From the NCBI RefSeq assembly GCF_020103695.1, contig NZ_JAHXBF010000036.1, forward strand, positions 1 through 64,000: a DNA stretch of 64,000 nt, in the 5' to 3' direction. The position numbers were made by a program, and so were the translations under genes. The DNA is from Hyalangium versicolor. GTDB taxonomy: Bacteria > Myxococcota > Myxococcia > Myxococcales > Myxococcaceae. The notes below the pieces were generated by a model. That model searched no databases. It was not told the DNA's origin and was given only the letters and a program-made list of their open reading frames with translations. Below, piece by piece: positions 7,743 through 15,974 of this stretch (position 1 is its first letter; every line of letters starts with the position of its first letter).

Positions 7743-9278
7743 TCACGGGAAGCGATTGTTGGCCCGGACGTATTCCTCGATGGTCGGTGGATACTCGTCC
7801 CAGAAGCGCAACGAACCCCAACTGGCGAGGAGAGTCTCCTGGCGTCCCTTCTCGTCCGCATCTGAAGCGACTGGGGTGAAGCCGAAGGGAAGCTGGGAGT
7901 CCATCTCCTTTCGGAGTGACTCCAAGGGCAGAACCACGTCCACGACGTAGCCTCCTTCTGCCTGGGACCACGTCCCACTCGCGGAAAACTCCTGGAGGCC
8001 CTGCACGCGCTTGGCGTCTCCGAGTCTCTCCCACAGTTGCACCCGCACCTTTCCCTCACCGGCCAGCAGCACGCCCAGCTTGAACGACAGGCCCTTCGTC
8101 TCACGGATGGGATGTTCAGGGCCCGAGAAGGAGAGTTCCAGGTGGTCGGTGTGCAGAGCGGCCTCAGGGTTCTTCTCCAGTGGCACGACCTTGTCGTCGG
8201 TCACCTCGACGTGTAGGTGAAGGGTGTCGGCGATGCGCAGCGCCTGCCACTTCATGGACAGATCCTTCTCGTCCTTCCACGCCCCCTGCCCCCAGGGAAC
8301 CTGAGCCAACGTGACGGCGTGCACCGTGGGGGCCAGAGCGCGTCCCGCCGCGACCGAGTCGGCCTTGCGCACCGGGTACAGCCATCCATGCTCCAACTGC
8401 AATCCGGCGGTCTCGACGAAGGCCATACGGCCGGGCCGTTCACGTGAGATGCACTGCTCGTCACCCTGCGAGCCATAGCGACCGCCGTAGGTCAACAGAA
8501 AGCAGTAGCGGTTGCCTTGCAGCGAGAAGACATCCGCACCGTCCACGAGACTCTCGGTGGGTAGGCGACGTGCCTCTTGTCCCTTCAATTCCACGAAGCA
8601 CAGCGGCGGCCGCTGTGAGTCCTGGCTGTCGGACTTCCCGCCCAGCACGAACACACAACTCTCCTTGCGGCACTCCTGGTGCAGGACCTCCAGCGCCGCT
8701 GAAGCATCACAGGCCGCACGAGCCTTGGCGACCATGGCCTCGGTGATGGGCTGGGCCTTCTTCAGATGAGGTTCCGGAGCATTCAGCAACTGCTGGAGCT
8801 TCTGGTAGCGCTCAGGAGAAACCGGCCCCTTCTTGTCGGAGACGAACTGGGTACCATCCGACGAGAGCTTCAGCACACGCCTGGAAGAGAGCACGGGGCT
8901 CACACCGGCGGACCACGGATCATCGCCTCCAATCAAGTTGCTCGAGGTGATGATCTCGATCTCTCGATCACCGAGGAACCGGGCGATGGGACCGCGAAAA
9001 GTCTCCGTGGCGGCGAGCCTCCGGTTCTTGCGATCGCTGATCACGAGTTCGTGCGAGGTGCAATCACCTCCAGCACATGCGCCCATGGAGGTGGCGACGT
9101 ACCACACGCAGAACCGGCTGCCGCAGGCGAGGCGGCGCGTATTGCTGAGCGAGGTGCTCCCCTCGACAAGCTTGTCGCTGTCCTCCCCCGGAGGATCCGC
9201 GACCGCGCTACCCGGTCCACAGAGAACAGCCACCACCGCCAGACAGCCGAAGAGGGTCCTTCGCGTGTCACTTCTCAC
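7743..9278 (-). CDS. Secreted protein with C-terminal CBM9-like domain
   Basis: A 511-residue exported protein. The N-terminal signal peptide (GCLAVVAVLCGPGSAVA) is followed by a Cys-rich region containing RFCVWYVATSMGACAGGDC and an unassigned middle. The last ~190 residues resemble the CBM9-like sandwich: LRIADTLHLHVEVTDDKVV, HTDHLELSF, GYVVDVVLPLESL and FGFTPVASDADE. This domain often binds sugars or sits in extracellular sensors and enzymes, so binding of a polysaccharide is possible but not shown. The gene lies upstream of the 6798 gene on the same strand. No catalytic domain was recognised. Confidence 0.7.
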   Translation of the reverse strand: MRSDTRRTLFGCLAVVAVLCGPGSAVADPPGEDSDKLVEGSTSLSNTRRLACGSRFCVWYVATSMGACAGGDCTSHELVISDRKNRRLAATETFRGPIARFLGDREIEIITSSNLIGGDDPWSAGVSPVLSSRRVLKLSSDGTQFVSDKKGPVSPERYQKLQQLLNAPEPHLKKAQPITEAMVAKARAACDASAALEVLHQECRKESCVFVLGGKSDSQDSQRPPLCFVELKGQEARRLPTESLVDGADVFSLQGNRYCFLLTYGGRYGSQGDEQCISRERPGRMAFVETAGLQLEHGWLYPVRKADSVAAGRALAPTVHAVTLAQVPWGQGAWKDEKDLSMKWQALRIADTLHLHVEVTDDKVVPLEKNPEAALHTDHLELSFSGPEHPIRETKGLSFKLGVLLAGEGKVRVQLWERLGDAKRVQGLQEFSASGTWSQAEGGYVVDVVLPLESLRKEMDSQLPFGFTPVASDADEKGRQETLLASWGSLRFWDEYPPTIEEYVRANNRFP

Positions 9279-9370
9279 AGAGCCCTCGATAGGACTGTCG
9301 TTCCACTGACCGCGCGGTGCGCCACATTGCTCCCCCTCACGTCATCCGGACAGCCGCAACGGACCGACTT

Positions 9371-10675
9371 CTATACAGAGCCCGCCGCGTTCTCCCGCTC
9401 GTCCAGCCCGCGCGCGAAGTTGCCGATGATCAATCCGGGCCGGGCCGCCTTCAGGCGCTTGAGCAGCGTGCGGATGCCCACCGGCTCTCCGCCCGCGCCC
9501 TTCTCACGCGCCACATCCAGGTACTGGAGTGGATCGATGCACAGCGAACGCGTCTGCACCTGATCTACCTGGTACTTGCTCACCAACCGCTCCAGCGCCT
9601 CCACCTCACCCTCGCGATCCGTGACACCCGGGAACAACAGCAGGTTCAGCGCCAAGTACGCGCCTCGATCCCGAGCCAGCGAGATCGATGCCTCTACGTC
9701 CTCCCACGTGTACTTCACCGGCTTGTAGTAGGCCTCGTAGAGATCCTTCACCGCTGAGTTCAAGGACACCCGGATCGCATCCAGCCCCGCGTCGAACAGC
9801 GCCACCAGGCCGTGCGTCAGGCTCCCGTTGGTGTTGATGTTGATCGAGCCCTTGTCCGTCCGCTCCCGCATGTAGCGGATCGCCTCCGCGATCGCCTTGT
9901 AGCGCGTGAGCGGCTCGCCCTCGCACCCCTGCCCGAAGCTCACCATCGTCCTGCCCGGCGCGCGCTCCAGGTGGTACAGCCCGATCACCCCCATCTCCTC
10001 GCCCGAAGGCCCGTCATCCATCCGCTCGTGAGATGCCGGCGGCCCATCCTCCGGCTGATCCGAGATGCACCCCACGCACCGCGCGTTGCACATCACCGAC
10101 GCCGGGATCGCCGCCTCGTCCCGCACGTAGAACGTGTTCTGCGACGTGAAGCACCGGTACAGCAGCGCGCACGTCTTCAACTGCTTCAGCACCCGGTTCC
10201 CCGGGAAGCGCGCCATGTGACTGTCCACCAGCGAACGCATCTCCGGCGTCGAGTACTTCTCCGGATCCCAGTGGCTCCGCGTGTCCGTGTGGATCGCCCA
10301 CGCCACCGGCCCCTCCTTCCCCCACGCCGCCGCCGTGTACGCCCACTGCGGCAGGATCGGCCCATCCCCCTTCACCTCGCCCGGCAGGAAGGTGCGCGTG
10401 TAGCCCGGAGGCAGCAGCGCCCCCACCGCATTCGGCACGAAGGTCTTCCCTCCCACCTTCATCTCCCGCACCAGCTCCAACTCCCCCGTCTCCGGGTGCA
10501 GCCCCACCGGCAGCCGGCCCGGCAGGTGCACGAGCCGCCCCGCGGAGGGCAACGGAATGGGTCGGTCCTGCGGGGGGACGAGCTCCTCCCCACTGCGCAG
10601 GGTGGCAATCAGGTACGGGTGCTCCATCACCCGTCCCTTCGGATCGGCAAACAGCAGCTTGGGGCCGGACGTCAT
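9371..10675 (-). CDS. Radical SAM protein
   Basis: A 434-residue radical SAM protein with the [4Fe-4S] motif CNARCVGC (Cys196, Cys200, Cys203; CxxxCxxC). The SAM and barrel elements follow: VSFGQGCEGEPL (GGE-like), NINTNGSL and AIRVSLNS. About 190 residues precede the cluster, including two Cys in TCALLYRC, which is longer than usual and suggests an extra N-terminal domain. The reaction is unknown; no RiPP precursor or tRNA/cofactor gene lies beside it. It is divergent from ald across a 206-bp gap. ATG start at 10675. Confidence 0.85.
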   Translation of the reverse strand: MTSGPKLLFADPKGRVMEHPYLIATLRSGEELVPPQDRPIPLPSAGRLVHLPGRLPVGLHPETGELELVREMKVGGKTFVPNAVGALLPPGYTRTFLPGEVKGDGPILPQWAYTAAAWGKEGPVAWAIHTDTRSHWDPEKYSTPEMRSLVDSHMARFPGNRVLKQLKTCALLYRCFTSQNTFYVRDEAAIPASVMCNARCVGCISDQPEDGPPASHERMDDGPSGEEMGVIGLYHLERAPGRTMVSFGQGCEGEPLTRYKAIAEAIRYMRERTDKGSININTNGSLTHGLVALFDAGLDAIRVSLNSAVKDLYEAYYKPVKYTWEDVEASISLARDRGAYLALNLLLFPGVTDREGEVEALERLVSKYQVDQVQTRSLCIDPLQYLDVAREKGAGGEPVGIRTLLKRLKAARPGLIIGNFARGLDERENAAGSV

Positions 10676-10881
10676 GCTTCCTTAACTACCATCGCCGCCC
10701 CTTCCCTTCGATGGTTGCATGTCCAATTGCGTCACCCCCCTGGCCACCGTGCGTCACGGAACGCCGCGGCGCGGCACGCTCCCTCGCTTCCTGGAGCCAT
10801 GAGTCCTGCTCGGGGGGGTGCCTTGATTCCCGAGGATCCGCTGGTATGGTCCGCCCGCTTTTTTTGCCCTGGAGGCACCTC

Positions 10882-12012
10882 GTGATCGTCGGAGTTCCCA
10901 AGGAGATCAAAACCCGTGAGTACCGCGTCGGCATGGTGCCCGCGGGCGTGCGCGCGCTGACCAGCGCCGGCCACACGGTCCTCGTCGAGACCAATGCTGG
11001 AGTCGGCTCCGGCATCCCGGACTCCGAGTACGTGCGCGTGGGCGCGCAGATCGTCAAGAGCGCGGATGAGGTCTGGTCCCGCGCGGAGATGATCGTCAAG
11101 GTCAAGGAGCCCATCGCGCCCGAGTACGAGCGCATGCAGAACGGCCAGATCATCTACACGTACTTCCACCTGGCCGGCGTGGACCCCGAGCTCACCAAGA
11201 CGCTGGTGAAGAAGAAGGCCACCGCGGTCGCCTACGAGACGCTGCAGCTCGATGACGGCAGCCTCCCCCTGCTCAAGCCCATGAGCGAGGTGGCCGGCAA
11301 GATGGCCATCCAGGTCGGCGCCACCTGCCTCGAGAAGGCGCACGGCGGCAAGGGCATCCTCCTGGGCGGCGTGCCCGGCGTGCGTCGCGGCCGCGTGGCC
11401 GTGATCGGCGGTGGCGTGGTGGGCCTGTGCGCCGCCAAGGTCGCCGTGGGCATGGGCGCCGAAGTGACGATCCTCGACGTCAACCTCGAGCGCCTCACCT
11501 ACCTGGATGACGTGTTCCTCGGCCGCGTGGCCACCCTGGCCTCGGACACCGAGTCCATCGCCCGCACCGTGCGCGAGTCCGATCTCGTCATCGGCGGCGT
11601 GCTCATCCCCGGCGGCAAGGCCCCCAAGCTCGTCTCCGAGGCCCTCATCAAGGAGATGGAGCCCGGTTCCGTCGTTGTGGACGTCGCCGTGGATCAGGGC
11701 GGCTGCATCGAGACGTGCAAGCCCACCACCCACGACAACCCCACCTACCTGGTGCACGACGTGGTCCACTACTGCGTGGCCAACATGCCCGGCGCGGTGC
11801 CCCAGACTTCCACCTTCGCCCTCACCAACACCACCCGGCCCTACGCCAAGAAGATCGCCGACCTGGGCCTGGTCGAGGCCGTGAAGTCCGACAAGGCCCT
11901 GGCCCGCGCCATCAACACCTACGACGGCAAGATCACCTACGAGGCCGTCGCCAAGGACATGGGCTACGACTACGTGGCCCTCCAGGACGCCCTCGGCTCC
12001 AAGGGTCGGTAA
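10882..12012 (+). CDS. aldA: Alanine dehydrogenase
   Basis: Catalyses NAD-dependent interconversion of L-alanine with pyruvate and ammonia. The 376-residue length matches the family (about 370). The N-terminal substrate domain has VGVPKEIKTREYRVGMVP, VKVKEPI (substrate Lys) and YFHLAG (catalytic His). The Rossmann motif is VAVIGGGVVGLCAA. The C-terminal part has VDVAVDQGGC and VANMPGAVPQTS. The start is GTG at 10882 with GGAGG 6 nt upstream. In Myxococcus aldA maps beside rpoE1 and frz and affects development, and the same order is seen here. Confidence 0.95.
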   Translation: MIVGVPKEIKTREYRVGMVPAGVRALTSAGHTVLVETNAGVGSGIPDSEYVRVGAQIVKSADEVWSRAEMIVKVKEPIAPEYERMQNGQIIYTYFHLAGVDPELTKTLVKKKATAVAYETLQLDDGSLPLLKPMSEVAGKMAIQVGATCLEKAHGGKGILLGGVPGVRRGRVAVIGGGVVGLCAAKVAVGMGAEVTILDVNLERLTYLDDVFLGRVATLASDTESIARTVRESDLVIGGVLIPGGKAPKLVSEALIKEMEPGSVVVDVAVDQGGCIETCKPTTHDNPTYLVHDVVHYCVANMPGAVPQTSTFALTNTTRPYAKKIADLGLVEAVKSDKALARAINTYDGKITYEAVAKDMGYDYVALQDALGSKGR

Positions 12013-12038
12013 GCCAAGCCCGTACCTTGGTCCACCAA

Positions 12039-12070
12039 GGGAGGTAGGGTCGTCTGGTCTCCTACCTCCC
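12039..12070 (+). terminator. Strong hairpin after ald
   Basis: A perfect 10-bp inverted repeat, GGGAGGTAGG (12039-12048) and CCTACCTCCC (12061-12070), with a 12-nt loop, starts 27 nt after the ald stop. It has no T-run, as is common in this GC-rich genome. It probably insulates ald from the downstream sigma-factor operon. Confidence 0.6.
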
Positions 12071-12243
12071 CAGGGAAACTGTCCGGAATAAACGTTGCTG
12101 CCAGGTGTATCCGGCTCTTAGGAGCAGCCGTGCGAACGGCAAGGGAGGCGGAAAGCGTTGTTGACCACTCTGTTCCCGTGCATACATTGATGGGCAGACA
12201 ACGACGCATTCGCCTGTAATTTCGGGCCCTTGGAAGGCGGGAC

Positions 12244-12885
12244 ATGTTGGACTTCAGGCAACCAAACCGGACGAAGCAGGAATTCGAGGAGCTGGCCCTG
12301 GCCCACCTGGACCCGCTCTATTCGGCTGCGCTGCGCCTGACGAAGAACGAGCGCGACGCCGAGGATCTCGTGCAGGACACCTGCATGCGGGCCTACCGCT
12401 TTTTCGACAAGTTCGAACGCGGAACCAATATCAAGGCCTGGCTGTTCAAGATCCTCACCAACACCTTCATCAACCGCTATCGGCGCAAGGTGAAGGAGCG
12501 CACGGTCGTCGAAGGCGTGGAGCGCGAGGCCGTTCACGAGCGGTTCGTCAGCCGGGACGCGACGGACTTCGCGGCCAACCCCGAGCAGTACTTCTTCGAC
12601 AGGCTCCTGTCGGATGACGTGCTCCGGGCGATTGACTCGCTGCCCATCGACTTCCGGCTGGTGGTGATCCTCGCGGATCTGCAGGAGTTCTCCTACAAGG
12701 AGATCGCCGAGATCCTCGAGTGCCCGGTGGGCACGGTGATGAGCCGCCTCTTCCGCGGACGCAAGCTCTTGCAGAAGACGCTGCGCGAGTACGCCGAGGG
12801 CCAGGGAGTATTCCGTCACGACGGAGAGCCCGTGGTGGCCCCCGCGAATCTGGAAGAGTACCGGCAAAGGAAGAAGACAGGGTAG
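12244..12885 (+). CDS. rpoE1: RpoE1-like ECF sigma factor
   Basis: A 213-residue sigma-70 family factor of the ECF type. Region 2 spans about 18-85 (ERDAEDLVQDTCMRAYRFF, NIKAWLFKILTNTFINRYRR). Region 4 spans about 130-185 (IDSLPIDFRLVVILADLQ, YKEIAEILECPVGTVMSRLF). ATG at 12244 is preceded by GGAAGGCGGG. It is followed by a zinc-finger anti-sigma gene. In Myxococcus the ECF factor RpoE1, encoded next to the frz and aldA genes, influences motility and development; synteny supports the same identity here. Confidence 0.93.
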   Translation: MLDFRQPNRTKQEFEELALAHLDPLYSAALRLTKNERDAEDLVQDTCMRAYRFFDKFERGTNIKAWLFKILTNTFINRYRRKVKERTVVEGVEREAVHERFVSRDATDFAANPEQYFFDRLLSDDVLRAIDSLPIDFRLVVILADLQEFSYKEIAEILECPVGTVMSRLFRGRKLLQKTLREYAEGQGVFRHDGEPVVAPANLEEYRQRKKTG

Positions 12886-12958
12886 AACGAGGTTGACGGG
12901 CCCGAGGGTATTTTCCCGAGGGCCCGTCGCATTTGACTGCCCCCTCTTTCGAGCGCTC

Positions 12959-13780
12959 ATGACCTGCCAGGAACTCGATCGCCTGCTCTACCCCTACCTC
13001 GACGGCGAGTTTCAGCCCGAGGAACGGATGGACGTGGAGACCCACCTCGAGACGTGCGCGGACTGCACGCACCGGGTGGAGAGTGAGAGGGAGATGCGAC
13101 AAGCGCTGCGGCGCGCGGCCCGTCACTCCATCCAGTCCAGCCGAGCCCCCCAGTCCCTGCGGATGGGCATCCAGGTGGGGCTTCGCCGTGAGCAGCGCCG
13201 GGCCTCGCAGGTGCAGTGGCTGCGCCTGAGCGCCGCCGCGATGGTGGTGGTGGCCGTGGGAGGCGGTTGGATCGCCCTGCGCCCCGAGGAGCGCCAGCGC
13301 TTCGTGGAGGATGCAGCCAAGCGTCACGCCAAGCGGCTGCCCGTCGAGATCGCCAACGTGGGGCCCGAGCACGTGGAGCAGTGGTTCCACGGCAAGCTGG
13401 ATCACCAGGTGTCGATCCCTCGGCTGCCCAACGCTCAGCTGGCCGGCGCGCGCATCTCCAACGTCAAGGATCGCCCCGCCGCCTACATCAGCTATGAGAC
13501 GCGCCCCGAGCAGGAGGGCCAGCAGGCCCGCCGCATCGGCGTCTTCGTCTTCGACGACGCGGCGCGGGATCTGGACGCCCAGGCGCTGCCCGCCGTGCAG
13601 GTGGACTCGAGCCAGGGCTACAACGTGGCTGTCTGGCGCGACGGTGAGGTCGTCTACGAGCTCGTGACGGATCTGTCCGAGTCGGACATCCGGAAGATGT
13701 TGCTGGAGAAGGAGCGCTCGCGCGTCGTCAATGCGCCCCAGCCCGTTCTCCCCATCTCCAAAGCGTCCCACGTTCCCTGA
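12959..13780 (+). CDS. Zinc-finger anti-sigma factor for RpoE1
   Basis: A 273-residue membrane protein that probably sequesters the sigma factor encoded 73 nt upstream. The N-terminal zf-HC2 (ZAS-type) domain has Cys3 plus the HLETCADC motif (HxxxCxxC). One transmembrane segment follows (about 103-122, RLSAAAMVVVAVGGGWIAL), then an extracytoplasmic C-terminal domain (about 150-273) that could sense an envelope signal. I chose the ATG at 12959 because it starts exactly at the zinc-finger domain; a TTG 22 codons upstream is unsupported. The last codons and the stop lie in a 30-bp tandem duplication. Confidence 0.88.
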   Translation: MTCQELDRLLYPYLDGEFQPEERMDVETHLETCADCTHRVESEREMRQALRRAARHSIQSSRAPQSLRMGIQVGLRREQRRASQVQWLRLSAAAMVVVAVGGGWIALRPEERQRFVEDAAKRHAKRLPVEIANVGPEHVEQWFHGKLDHQVSIPRLPNAQLAGARISNVKDRPAAYISYETRPEQEGQQARRIGVFVFDDAARDLDAQALPAVQVDSSQGYNVAVWRDGEVVYELVTDLSESDIRKMLLEKERSRVVNAPQPVLPISKASHVP

Positions 13781-13813
13781 TCAGGCCTCGAAGCGTTCCA
13801 CGTTCCCTGATCA
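13761..13813. repeat. 30-bp period tandem repeat across the anti-sigma stop
   Basis: A 23-bp unit, AAGCGTCCCACGTTCCCTGA plus TCA, at 13761-13783 recurs at 13791-13813 with a single C/T change. The period is 30 bp. The first copy contains the stop codon of the anti-sigma gene, so the second copy is an untranslated duplicate of its 3' end. Confidence 0.8.
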
Positions 13814-14021
13814 AGTCTCCGCATCCTGCCCGGCGGTCCGAGGGTGGTTTTCACCCCTGATCGCTCGGTTGCCCGACGGGAGGACGCCTGCGGACATTGG
13901 CTGGCCCGAACATTGACCGTCCCCCCCATGGCCGATAGCCTCTTGGGGACAGTCGTTTTCGCATGCTGCCGCTCGCGCGTGGCCCCAGGCCAGCGCGCTC
14001 CCCAGGTCGGGCCGCCCGTTC

Positions 14022-15953
14022 ATGTCCAAGAAAATCCTCATCGTCGAAAGTGACACCGCCCTCTCCTCCACCCTGCGCGAGGCGCTCGAGGCCAAGGGCT
14101 TCATCGTGGACGAGACCACCGACGGCAAGGGGAGCGTGGATCAGATCCGCCGGGATCGGCCGGACCTCGTGGTGCTCGCGGTGGATCTGTCCGGCGGACA
14201 GAACGGCTACCTCATCTGCGGCAAGCTGAAGAAGGACGACGATCTCAAGAACGTCCCCATCGTCATCATCGGCAACCCGGACGGCTTCGCGGCGCACCGC
14301 AAGCTCAAGGCCCACGCGGACGAGTACGTGGCCAAGCCGGTGGACTCGGATCAGCTGGTGGACCGCGTGGGTGCGCTCATCGGCTTCCCCGAGGTCGTCG
14401 TCGGTGAAGTCGTCGAGGACGAGGGCCTCACGCTGGACGGATTGACGGATGAGCCGCTCGACCAGGACGAGCCGCTCGCTGGCGGAGCCGAGGAGATCGC
14501 CGTCAGTGATGAGCCCGCCGCGGGCGAAGACCTGGACATGCTCGACGAGGCCTTCAACGACATGTCCGACGCGGGAGCCTCCGCGGATGAGGAGCCCGTG
14601 GTGGCTCCGCCGGAGTCCTCCGGAGGCGAAGAGGAGTTCGACGCGCTCGACAACCTGGGCCGGGACGCCGAGGACGCGCTGGACTCGCTGGGAGACGATG
14701 AGAAGACCCAGATCGGCTTCATGGCGCCCACGCCGCCGGCCCCCGTCCCCGAGCCCGTGAAGCCCGCCCCGGCACCCTCGCGTCCGGCGATGACGCTGCC
14801 CGCGGTGCCCTCGACGGGCTCCACTTCAGGTTCCCGGCCCGCGATCGGATCCGCGGCGGCCGCGGTGACGTCCGCGGCGGATGCAGCCGAGTTGCGCAGC
14901 CTGCGCGCCAAGGTGGCGGAGCTGCAGAGCGCCCTGTCGGATGCACAGGCCCAGACTTCCACGGCGGAGAGCCGCGTCCAGGAGCTGGAGTCCCAGCTCG
15001 AGACCCAGAGCACGGAGCTGGAGACGGCGCGCGCCGCCGCCGGCAAGAACGACAAGGACTCCTTCGCGCTCAAGGACGCGGTCAACAAGAAGGACAAGGA
15101 GCTCCTCCGCCTCAAGAGCGAGCTGAACCTCAAGGAGCAGGAGAAGGACAAGGAGATCGGCCGGCTCAAGGGCGAGCTCACCCAGAAGGAGCACGACTTC
15201 GTCGAGCTGCAGGACAAGCAGCTGGAGCTGGAGCGGCAGAACACCGAGTCCGCCGCGGAGATGGCTCGCCGGGATGCGCAGATCAAGACGCTCACCGGCA
15301 AGGTGGACACGCTCACCTCGGACAAGAGGAAGGTGGAGCAGCAGCTCACGGCCGCCAAGGAAGAGGCGCGCGCGGCCTCCTCGAAGCTCACCACGCTGCA
15401 GGCCGAGGTGGATTCGCACAACGAGCAGCAGGCCGCCACGCAGACGGAGCTGGAGGATCTGCGCGGGCGGGTGAGCCAGCTCGAATCGGACGTCGAGTCG
15501 GCGCGCGGCGAGGCAGACCAGCTCCGTGGACAGGTGGACACCGCCCAGTCGGAGACCAGCGAGGCGCGGGGTCAGCTCGAGGCAGTCCAGTCCGAGCTGG
15601 ATACGGCGCGCAGCGAGCTGGATACGGCTCGCAGCGAGTTGGATACGGCTCGCAGCGAGTTGGATACGGCTCGCAGCGAGTTGGAGACAGTCCGCAGCGA
15701 GCTGGATACGGCCCGTGCCGAGTTGGAAAGCCAGGCCGCCACCGCCTCCGAGGAGGCCGAGGGCCTGCGCAAGCGCATCACCGAGCTCGAGGAGACGGCG
15801 GTGCGCAACGAGGAGCGCGTCACCAAGCTCTACACGCGCATCAAGAACGACGAGAAGCTCCGCGAGCGCGCGAAGAAGGCGCTCGGCATCGCCCAGCAGT
15901 TGCTGGAAGAGGCTCCCTCCGCCACGGAAGAGGCGGACGAAGCCGCTGCCTGA
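14022..15953 (+). CDS. frzS: FrzS, pseudo-receiver coiled-coil motility protein
   Basis: A polar protein of type IV pilus-driven (S) motility. Residues 1-125 form the FrzS receiver-like domain (KKILIVESDTALSSTLREAL, VVLAVDLSGGQNGYLICGKL). Asp55 is present, but the acidic pair is altered (ESD), and Gly replaces the usual switch Ser/Thr in VIIGNPDG, as expected for a non-phosphorylated pseudo-receiver. An acidic Ala/Pro linker (about 130-280) follows, then a long coiled coil (about 285-620) ending in an acidic tail. At 643 residues it is longer than the ~555-residue Myxococcus protein, partly through heptad duplications. ATG at 14022. Confidence 0.94.
   Translation: MSKKILIVESDTALSSTLREALEAKGFIVDETTDGKGSVDQIRRDRPDLVVLAVDLSGGQNGYLICGKLKKDDDLKNVPIVIIGNPDGFAAHRKLKAHADEYVAKPVDSDQLVDRVGALIGFPEVVVGEVVEDEGLTLDGLTDEPLDQDEPLAGGAEEIAVSDEPAAGEDLDMLDEAFNDMSDAGASADEEPVVAPPESSGGEEEFDALDNLGRDAEDALDSLGDDEKTQIGFMAPTPPAPVPEPVKPAPAPSRPAMTLPAVPSTGSTSGSRPAIGSAAAAVTSAADAAELRSLRAKVAELQSALSDAQAQTSTAESRVQELESQLETQSTELETARAAAGKNDKDSFALKDAVNKKDKELLRLKSELNLKEQEKDKEIGRLKGELTQKEHDFVELQDKQLELERQNTESAAEMARRDAQIKTLTGKVDTLTSDKRKVEQQLTAAKEEARAASSKLTTLQAEVDSHNEQQAATQTELEDLRGRVSQLESDVESARGEADQLRGQVDTAQSETSEARGQLEAVQSELDTARSELDTARSELDTARSELDTARSELETVRSELDTARAELESQAATASEEAEGLRKRITELEETAVRNEERVTKLYTRIKNDEKLRERAKKALGIAQQLLEEAPSATEEADEAAA
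15594..15719 (+). repeat. 21-bp coding repeats (heptads) in frzS
   Basis: Six tandem 21-bp units each encode a heptad of the type ELDTARS (frzS residues about 525-566). Copies 2-4 are nearly identical in DNA (GAG-CTG/TTG-GAT-ACG-GCT-CGC-AGC), which indicates recent slippage expansion of the coiled coil. Confidence 0.85.
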
Positions 15954-15974
15954 GGAGGGGGCACGGCGCCCGGG

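Noticed and set aside
10858..10868. A run of seven or more T before ald as a terminator
   Set aside because: No stem precedes it, and it lies just before the ribosome site of ald, so it is more likely leader sequence.
12071..12243. A possible ECF-type -35 element GGAATAAAC at 12085-12093 upstream of rpoE1
   Set aside because: No matching -10 at a convincing distance could be fixed by eye, so it was not annotated as a promoter.
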